Assembly (NCBI GenBank): GCA_004297315.1
Contig: SCTU01000283.1
Span: 1 to 12,932 of the forward strand
Direction of reading: 5' to 3'
Source: Dehalococcoidia bacterium
Lineage (GTDB): Bacteria > Chloroflexota > Dehalococcoidia > UBA2979
DNA length: 12,932 nucleotides
The notes beneath the pieces are model-generated. The model was not told the DNA's origin. It saw only the letters and a list, made by a program, of their open reading frames with translations, and did not search any database. How positions within the stretch are numbered: position 1 is the stretch's first letter; every line of letters begins with the position of its first letter. A program made the translations under genes and the position numbers. Below are positions 1 through 5,090 of this stretch, piece after piece.

Positions 1-1700
1 GCCGCGATCGCGTCGTCGTACGACTCCACCACGACCGCGCCGAGGTACTCGGCCAGCGCGGCCTCGATCGCGGCCTCCAGGCCCTCGGGCACACGGATCA
101 GCCGCGAGACGGCGTCCACGATTCCGGCCAGGCCCTCGTCTGGTCTCAGCGTCTTCGTGCGGCCCGCCTCCAGCAGTGCCTCGGTGCCGGCGCCGCCGGC
201 AGGGACGGAGTCACGCAGCATCTCAATCAGCCGCAGGCGATCCTCGAGCTGGGAAAGGTGGGACTCCATCGCCAGGAGCGTCTCCTGGGCGGCCTGCTGG
301 GCACGCTGGTCTTCTTCCAGCCGGCGCTCGGCGGCCTCGCGCCGGTCGCGCGCCAGACGGAGGGCGTCGTCGAGCGCCTGCGCCTCCTGCTGGTGGCGGG
401 CAAGTGCGGCCTCCTGCTCGGCGGCAGCGGCGAGGAGTGCCGTGCGCTGCTCGACAGCGGCGGCACGGTCCTGCGCGCGCTGCTCGGAGCGGCGCTGCGC
501 CTCGACGATCCGGCGTTGCGTGTCATCTGCCTCGGCCTCGAGGCGCGCGCGTCGCGCCTCCGCCTCGGAGAGTTCGCGCAGCACGCCGCGCGTCGCCTCG
601 TCCGCCGAGGCGAGCGCCTCACGCGCACGGGCGAGCGCCGTCTGTGACTCCGTGACGCGCGAGTCGAACGCGGCGAGCGTGGCATCGATCGCGCTGGCGT
701 CGTCCGCCGGCAGGTCGGTCGCTGCGACGGCGGCCTCGAGTTCGGCGCGGCGTTCCGCGAGCAGTTCGAGCCGCTGCGCCGCGAGGGCGACGGCCTGCTC
801 CAGCCGTAGGCCCTCCTCGGCAAGTTCTCGCTCGCGCCCCTGGGCGGCCTCGAGGGCGGAGCGACGCTCGCGCAGCACGCGCTCGACCTCGTGCAGCCGC
901 GACTCGACGGCGGCCATCGCCTCGCGGGCGACGTTGAACGCCTGCGCGTGCTGGTCGTGCCGCGCCTGGGTGGAGGTCTGCGCCTCGCGGGCCGCGCGCA
1001 GCTCGGCCTCGAAGTACACCTCGAGGGCGTCCGCAAGTTCGCGCGCGAGTTCGCGGTAGCGTGCGGCGCGGCGCGACTGGCGCTGGAGCGCCTTGATACG
1101 TGGCTCCACCTCGCGGATCAGCATCCGCACGTGGCCGAGGTTGTCGCGCGTCTCCACCAGGCGGCGCTCCGAGAGCGTCAACTGGTGGCGGTGGCGGCGG
1201 AGGTCCGCCGCCTCCTCGATCAGTTCGCGGCGCTCCTGCGGGCGGAGCGCGAGGACTTCATCGACGAGGCCCTGGGACATGTGCGCGTAGGAGTTCTGGC
1301 CGACCTGCGCCTGGCGGAAGAGGTCAAGGACGTCCGCGAGGCGGCACTGCGTCCCGTTGATCGCGTACTCGTTCTCGCCGGAGCGGTGCGCGCGGCGGGT
1401 GACCGCGACCTCGGAGTAGTCGATCGGCATCCAGCCGTCGGCGTTGTCGAGGACGAGCGTGACCTCCGCCATCCCCATCGGGCGGCGCTTGTCCGAGCCG
1501 GAGAAGATGATGTCCTCGGTCTTGCGTGCGCGGATCTGGCGCGCGGAGGTCTCGCCGAGCGCCCAACGCAGCGCGTCGGCGACGTTCGACTTGCCGGAGC
1601 CGTTCGGGCCGGCGATCACGGTCATGCCCGGGCCGAACTCGAAACGCTGGCGCTCCGCGAAGGCCTTGAAGCCGTGGACTTCCAGCCGCCTGAGGTACAC
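1..1700 (-). CDS. smc: Chromosome segregation ATPase SMC, N-terminal part (3' end cut off by window)
   Basis: This is the N-terminal half of the SMC condensin ATPase, which forms long coiled-coil dimers that compact and segregate the chromosome, normally with ScpA and ScpB. I start it at a GTG at 1700-1698, giving MYLRRLEVHGFKAF, the standard SMC opening. The Walker A motif GPNGSGKSN is at residues 31-39, followed by a Q-loop region (FSGSDKRRPMGMAEVTL) and the conserved stretch SQGLVDEVL...RPQERRELIEEAA near residues 142-165. From about residue 170 to 510 the sequence is Glu/Arg/Ala-rich heptad-like coiled coil. The start of the hinge (GIVDAVSRLIRVPEGLEAA and on) begins near residue 520, and the frame is open to base 1. 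The start codon directly follows the rnc stop codon, so the two genes are almost surely one transcript and translationally coupled. One oddity is EEAADL where most bacterial SMCs have EEAAG. Hinge completion, the second coiled coil, the signature motif and Walker B lie outside the window. Confidence 0.96.
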   Translation of the reverse strand, partial: MYLRRLEVHGFKAFAERQRFEFGPGMTVIAGPNGSGKSNVADALRWALGETSARQIRARKTEDIIFSGSDKRRPMGMAEVTLVLDNADGWMPIDYSEVAVTRRAHRSGENEYAINGTQCRLADVLDLFRQAQVGQNSYAHMSQGLVDEVLALRPQERRELIEEAADLRRHRHQLTLSERRLVETRDNLGHVRMLIREVEPRIKALQRQSRRAARYRELARELADALEVYFEAELRAAREAQTSTQARHDQHAQAFNVAREAMAAVESRLHEVERVLRERRSALEAAQGRERELAEEGLRLEQAVALAAQRLELLAERRAELEAAVAATDLPADDASAIDATLAAFDSRVTESQTALARAREALASADEATRGVLRELSEAEARRARLEAEADDTQRRIVEAQRRSEQRAQDRAAAVEQRTALLAAAAEQEAALARHQQEAQALDDALRLARDRREAAERRLEEDQRAQQAAQETLLAMESHLSQLEDRLRLIEMLRDSVPAGGAGTEALLEAGRTKTLRPDEGLAGIVDAVSRLIRVPEGLEAAIEAALAEYLGAVVVESYDDAIA

Positions 1701-2495
1701 CTAGGCCCCGATCCCGGCGCCCGGCGCGCCTGCGTCCGTGGTTGCCGTGTGCGTCCGTCCCAGGCGCGCGCGGAGCGCCGGCAGCGCATGGAGGGCCGCC
1801 TGCTTCTCCGCCTCCTGGCGGCTGTGGCCCGCACCCCGGCCGAGCGCCTCGCCCCCGACACGCACCTCGACCTCGAATCGTCTGCTGTGGTCCGGGCCCT
1901 CACGTGAGACGACGACGTACTCCGGCCGGACGAGGCCTTCCTGGGCGAGCTCCTGCAGCGCGCCCTTCGCGTTCAGCACAGCCGCCTCGTCCGCCAGCCG
2001 GTCGAACTCCTCGCCCAGCGTGCGCACGACGAAGGCCCGCACCGCCTCGATCCCCTGGTCCAGGTACAGCGCGCCGATGATCGCCTCGAAGGCGCGCTCG
2101 AGGTTGCCCTCGCGCTCGCGCCCGCCTGTCTGCTCCTCGCCGCGGCCGAGGCGGAGCGCCGGTCCGAGGTCGACGCGCTCGCCGGCCACGCGCGACAGCG
2201 TGGGGCCCTGGACGACGTGTGCGCGCCACTCCGTCAGCCGCCCCTCCTGCACGTCCGGGAACCGTTCGTACAGCGCCTCGGCGACGACCAGCGAAAGCGC
2301 GGCATCGCCGAGGAACTCGAGCCGCTCGTTCGTCGGCGCAGGGTCGGAGGGGTGCTCGTTGGCGTAGGACGGGTGGGTCAGCGCCGCGAGGAGCAGCGCG
2401 CGGTCAAGGAACGCCACTCCCAGCCGCCCTTCGAGCGCGGCCAAGGAGTCCGGGGCGGGCGGGGTCGAGGCGGGTTCGGCGGTCACGAATACCAC
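1701..2495 (-). CDS. rnc: Ribonuclease III
   Basis: This is a double-strand-specific endoribonuclease for rRNA precursors and mRNA. The nuclease domain holds the signature NERLEFLGD (residues 56-64), with metal ligands E60 and D64, and FEAIIGALYLD with E137. The C-terminal dsRNA-binding domain runs from about residue 175 (NAKGALQELAQ) to 238 (HSRQEAEKQAALHAL). The total is 264 aa, the usual family size. I chose the GTG at 2495 because GGGAAAGG lies 7 nt upstream. A GTG at 2486 is also possible. A TTG at 2603 keeps the frame open but sits at the edge of the -10 box of the gene's own promoter, so translation cannot plausibly start there. An oddity is that the position of the third metal ligand (Asp114 in E. 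coli, Asp107 in Aquifex) is Arg134: the sequence reads NLERAFEA where the family has a LADAFEA-like stretch. It lies directly upstream of smc, a common bacterial arrangement. Confidence 0.95.
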   Translation of the reverse strand: MVFVTAEPASTPPAPDSLAALEGRLGVAFLDRALLLAALTHPSYANEHPSDPAPTNERLEFLGDAALSLVVAEALYERFPDVQEGRLTEWRAHVVQGPTLSRVAGERVDLGPALRLGRGEEQTGGREREGNLERAFEAIIGALYLDQGIEAVRAFVVRTLGEEFDRLADEAAVLNAKGALQELAQEGLVRPEYVVVSREGPDHSRRFEVEVRVGGEALGRGAGHSRQEAEKQAALHALPALRARLGRTHTATTDAGAPGAGIGA

Positions 2496-2568
2496 GCCTG
2501 AGCCTTTCCCATCGGCCACGCCCCGCCGCGCGTACGATGTTGACGCTGTGCGCCGAAAGCCCAGCAAC

Positions 2569-2594
2569 GGCCTGACTCTGGGGAGCGTCAGCCG
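2569..2594 (-). promoter_or_regulatory. Hairpin at the 5' end of the predicted rnc leader
   Basis: The predicted rnc transcript starts near 2597 and has a leader of about 100 nt. A few nucleotides in, CTGAC (2591-2587) pairs with GTCAG (2576-2572) across a 10-nt loop. After a one-base bulge, three more G/C pairs extend the stem. A second, weaker potential stem (GCTG/CAGC) follows near 2566-2542. RNase III of E. coli cleaves a stem-loop in its own leader to repress itself, so this hairpin is a candidate for similar autoregulation. That role is inference. Confidence 0.4.
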
Positions 2595-2603
2595 GGTCTG
2601 CAA

Positions 2604-2632
2604 ATCCTAGGGAGACGGTTGAACAGTGTCAA
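2604..2632 (-). promoter_or_regulatory. Sigma70-type promoter for rnc-smc
   Basis: Reading the minus strand, a perfect -35 box TTGACA (2632-2627) is followed by a 17-nt spacer and a -10 box TAGGAT (2609-2604; four of six match TATAAT). Transcription would start near 2597, about 100 nt before the rnc start codon. This is the best consensus promoter in the window, and it lies in a locally AT-richer intergenic island. Confidence 0.8.
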
Positions 2633-2642
2633 GAATTGTTCA
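2619..2642. repeat. Overlapping small inverted repeats over the rnc -35 box (possible operator)
   Basis: Two dyads overlap here. TTGA-N6-TCAA spans 2619-2632, and TGAACA (2620-2625) is mirrored by TGTTCA (2637-2642) with 11 nt between the arms. Both cover the -35 box of the rnc promoter and border the predicted cca promoter, so a regulator bound here could affect both genes. TTGA-N6-TCAA has the half-site spacing of FNR/CRP-family sites but lacks the usual fifth bases. A third short dyad, TCTGT-N6-ACAGA, lies at 2678-2693. Arms are only 4-6 bp, so chance is possible. Confidence 0.3.
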
Positions 2643-2663
2643 TCCGCCTACGCGAGATATCCT
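2636..2663 (+). promoter_or_regulatory. Possible promoter for the cca operon
   Basis: TTGTTC (2636-2641) and TATCCT (2658-2663), separated by 16 nt, resemble -35 and -10 boxes on the plus strand. Transcription would start near 2670, about 40 nt before the GTG at 2710 and downstream of the alternative GTG at 2626. The match is moderate. The location, between two divergent operons, supports it. Confidence 0.4.
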
Positions 2664-2709
2664 CCAAACCTCGACTTCTGTCAACAAACAGATTACGGCA
2701 CGCGTTTCG

Positions 2710-3918
2710 GTGGCAGCGCTCCGACGCGCCCTCCCAGCGCCGTTGCGCCGTCTCCTCGCCGCAGCCGAGGCGACCGCGATCGACCGAGGCCTGACGCTCT
2801 GGGCGGTTGGCGGCGCGCCGCGCGACCTCGCCTTTGGCGAACCGCTGAACGACCTCGACCTCGCCATTGACGGCGACGTCGCGCGCTTCGGCCACGCCCT
2901 CCGCGCGCGGCTGCCGGGTATCGAGATCAGTGCGGCCTCCGCCTTCGGCACGGTCGCCCTCACGCTCAACGCGGCAGGCGGATCCGTGCGCCTCGACCTC
3001 GCGCGTCTGCGCGCCGAGACGTATGTGCGTCCCGGTGCGTTGCCCGACGTACGCTGGACACGTTCCATCGAGCGCGACCTCGCGCGGCGCGACTTCACGG
3101 TGAACGCGATCGCGCTCGGCCTGACCGGCGGGCAGCGCAACTGCGTGGTCGATCCCTTCGGCGGGATCGAGGACATCGCGGCCCGTCGGCTCCGCGTGCT
3201 GCACCCCCGCTCGTTCGAGGACGACGCGACCCGCCTCTGGCGCGGCGCCCGCCTCGCCGCGGCGCGGCGGCTGCGCCCGGACGCCGAGACCGCGCGACTG
3301 ATCGAGGACGGAGGCCGCTGGGCTTGGACGATCTCTGGCGATCGCTGGGTCGGAGAACTCGACTTCACCACCAGACGCGCGGGCGGCGCGGGCGTCGCTC
3401 GCCTGCTCGACCGGTGGGGCGTGCTGCGCGCGATCCATCCCGCGTGGGCACTCGACCCGCGGAGCATGCGGGCCCTCACGCGTCACCCTGAGCCGATGCC
3501 CCTCGCCCGATTCGTCGCGCTGCTGCTCGCGCCGCTGCCCGAGGCGGGCACGATCCTCCAACGCCTCGCCGCCTCGCGCGACGTCGCCGAGGCCGTGCGA
3601 CAGGCCGCACGCCTGCTTGCGATGGCGTCGCCGCCATCCGTCGAAGCGCTTCTGGCGTTGGAGAGGACGGGCGCGGAGGCGCGCCTCGCCGCTCGATGGC
3701 TCATGCCGGAGCGCGTCGCGGACTGGCGAGCCCTCGATCGCTGGGAGAGGGCCGCGTCCGCCCTCAGCCCTGACGAAGTCGTGGCACTTGGCGTGGCGCG
3801 CGGCCCCGCGCTGGGGAGCGTCCTGCACGAGTTGCGTCGCGCCCGCTTCGAGCGCACCCTGACCTCGAAGGCCGCCCAACGCGAACTGGTGCGGCGCGCC
3901 GTAGAGCGCGAGGGATAG
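2710..3918 (+). CDS. cca: CCA tRNA nucleotidyltransferase (class II)
   Basis: This enzyme adds or repairs the 3'-terminal CCA of tRNAs using CTP and ATP. The class II nucleotidyltransferase motif is clear: VGGAPRDL (residues 33-40) then NDLDLAIDGD, with the catalytic DLD at residues 48-50. RRDFTVNAIAL near residue 127 and VDPFGGIEDI near 147 follow, then FEDDATRLWRGARL near 170 and SGDRWVGEL near 210, which belong to the nucleotide-selection and neck regions. At 402 aa it fits the short bacterial enzymes. The frame is open back to a GTG at 2626 that has a fair Shine-Dalgarno (GGGAG). I prefer the GTG at 2710 because the 28 extra codons are AT-ending, unlike the rest of the gene, lie over the promoter island, and are not like any conserved N-terminus. 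DDATRLWRGAR departs from the usual DDPTRLLRA-type motif. A lineage-specific A-adding or CC-adding role cannot be excluded. It is the first gene of a three-gene operon. Confidence 0.92.
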   Translation: MAALRRALPAPLRRLLAAAEATAIDRGLTLWAVGGAPRDLAFGEPLNDLDLAIDGDVARFGHALRARLPGIEISAASAFGTVALTLNAAGGSVRLDLARLRAETYVRPGALPDVRWTRSIERDLARRDFTVNAIALGLTGGQRNCVVDPFGGIEDIAARRLRVLHPRSFEDDATRLWRGARLAAARRLRPDAETARLIEDGGRWAWTISGDRWVGELDFTTRRAGGAGVARLLDRWGVLRAIHPAWALDPRSMRALTRHPEPMPLARFVALLLAPLPEAGTILQRLAASRDVAEAVRQAARLLAMASPPSVEALLALERTGAEARLAARWLMPERVADWRALDRWERAASALSPDEVVALGVARGPALGSVLHELRRARFERTLTSKAAQRELVRRAVEREG

Positions 3919-3920
3919 CG

Positions 3921-4313
3921 ATGAGCGACGCGAAGGTCTGCGGCATCTGTGGCGACGCCAGCGACCCCACACCCGTCGTCGTCTGCATCGAATGCCTGAC
4001 GCCGTTCCACCTCCGCCTGCGGAAAGACGAGCCGGGCAAGGACTGCGGCGACGCGATTCTCGGCGATTCGATGGGGATCGAGATGATCTGCAGCAACTGC
4101 ATCGGGGAGCGGCGGCTGGGCGCTGACCCGGGCAACACGATGCTCTCGATGTTCGCCGCGATGACCGAGGGCCGCCTCGTCCCGCCCGAGGCACCACGTG
4201 CGCCGCGGCAACCAGACGCCCCCCAGACCCCGCCTCCACGTCCGTCACGTCCCGCCCCTGCGCCGGCAGCCGAAGACCGTCCGCGCCGCCGGTTCCGCCG
4301 GATCGACTCGTGA
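3921..4313 (+). CDS. Small PHD/RING-like zinc-finger protein, function unknown
   Basis: I do not recognise this 130-aa protein as a named family. Its first 63 residues hold a metal-binding pattern: CGIC (C7, C10), CIEC (C22, C25), H30, C42 and CSNC (C57, C60), with the stretch VVVCIECLTPFH. This resembles the C4HC3 order of cross-brace PHD/RING fingers, but the spacing between H30 and C42 is 11 rather than 2 residues. A simpler two-knuckle zinc ribbon or treble clef is the alternative. The rest (from about residue 88) is low-complexity, rich in Pro, Ala and Arg, and ends in a basic cluster RPRRRFRRIDS, so it is probably disordered and may bind nucleic acid or acidic partners. It starts 2 nt after the cca stop codon with GAGGGA as ribosome-binding site and overlaps the next gene by 4 nt. 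No signal peptide or membrane segment is seen, so it should be cytoplasmic. A link to tRNA maturation is suggested only by position. Confidence 0.8.
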   Translation: MSDAKVCGICGDASDPTPVVVCIECLTPFHLRLRKDEPGKDCGDAILGDSMGIEMICSNCIGERRLGADPGNTMLSMFAAMTEGRLVPPEAPRAPRQPDAPQTPPPRPSRPAPAPAAEDRPRRRFRRIDS

Positions 4314-4567
4314 GCGAGGCCCCCGCCGGACGGCCGGGGCGGGCGATCTCGTCACTCCTGATCCTCGCAGTGGGACTGCTGCTCGGGCGGCTCTCCGCGC
4401 AACTTCCCGAGGCGGCGAGCGGCCTCGTGAACCTGTTCATTGCCGCGCTCATCGCGGTCTCCGTCACGATGATGTGGCGTCGCTGGGCGCGGCGTACTGT
4501 CGAGCGGCGGCGGCGCGAGCAACGCGAACGACGGGAGCGTGCGGACCGGGCCGCGAAGCAGCCATAG
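4310..4567 (+). CDS. Small two-helix membrane protein with basic tail, function unknown
   Basis: This 85-aa protein starts at a GTG that overlaps the previous stop codon (GTGA), implying translational coupling to the zinc-finger gene. Two hydrophobic segments are visible: about residues 13-29 (ISSLLILAVGLLLGRL) and 38-57 (GLVNLFIAALIAVSVTMMW). The C-terminal third is strongly charged (WRRWARRTVERRRREQRERR and on), probably a helical cytoplasmic tail under the positive-inside rule, placing both ends inside. No catalytic motif is present. It ends 13 bases before the convergent GNAT gene, with no visible terminator between them. It may anchor or recruit the zinc-finger protein, but that rests only on gene order. 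Confidence 0.72.
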   Translation: MSEAPAGRPGRAISSLLILAVGLLLGRLSAQLPEAASGLVNLFIAALIAVSVTMMWRRWARRTVERRRREQRERRERADRAAKQP

Positions 4568-4580
4568 GGCAGCCGCAGAC

Positions 4581-5090
4581 TCAGCCAGGACGCACGCGTC
4601 GCGCAAACCACGTCGCCTCGCCCGCTGTTGGAGGGGCATCGACTCCCGGCACCGGCGTGAAGCCACACCGCAGCATGTAGTACAGGCCGCGTCCGTTCGT
4701 CCGCGGCACGCGCGCGAGGACGCGTGACGCGCCCTCCTCGATCAGGCGCCGCTCCGCAAGGAGCAGCGCCTTCGTCGCGAGCGAGCGTCCGCGTGAGGCC
4801 GGGGCGACCGCGACCGCGAGCAGCGCCGCCTCACTCGCCCGCGGGCAGTCGCGGACGACGGCCACGATCCCGTCCGGTGCGCCCGTCGTCCTCCGCCCCT
4901 CGCGGAGCGCATAGATCGAGCCGGCGTCCGGAAGCGCGGGTGGTTCGCCGGTGAGCCCGCGGTCGACGCCGTCTAGGAGCCCCTGGCGGATCCCGGGGTC
5001 CGCCAGCAGTGCCTCGCGCGCAGGGCCGGCGACCTCGACCAGCGTGACTCCGAGGCCGCTCGCCCACGCCGCACTCGTCCCGACGGGCAT
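4581..5090 (-). CDS. GNAT family N-acetyltransferase
   Basis: This is a 169-aa protein with a GNAT fold that would transfer an acetyl group from acetyl-CoA to an unknown amine. Motif A is read in LLAVAVAPASRGRSLATKAL (about residues 90-109), a strand, the pyrophosphate-binding loop and the following helix. Motif B is seen in GRGLYYMLRCGF (about 133-144), the usual C-terminal signature. The pyrophosphate loop is slightly degenerate: RGRSLA where RGxGxG/A is typical. The first half is poorly conserved and gives no substrate clue. The ATG shares its A with the TGA stop of dinG (TGATG), so translation is coupled, and it is the last gene of the PHP-dinG-GNAT unit. It is convergent with the small membrane protein gene. 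Confidence 0.82.
   Translation of the reverse strand: MPVGTSAAWASGLGVTLVEVAGPAREALLADPGIRQGLLDGVDRGLTGEPPALPDAGSIYALREGRRTTGAPDGIVAVVRDCPRASEAALLAVAVAPASRGRSLATKALLLAERRLIEEGASRVLARVPRTNGRGLYYMLRCGFTPVPGVDAPPTAGEATWFARRVRPG

Noticed and set aside
2621..2641. LexA (SOS) box between rnc and cca
   Set aside because: GAAC and GTTC half-sites are present but 13 nt apart, not the 4 nt of the Gram-positive LexA consensus.
4568..4580. Bidirectional terminator between the convergent genes
   Set aside because: The 13-base gap has no inverted repeat or T/A tracts.
2629..4668. Minus-strand open frame of 679 codons opposite cca and the two small genes
   Set aside because: It is opposite three well-supported genes, has no ribosome-binding site or domain, and is low-complexity Arg/Ser-rich.
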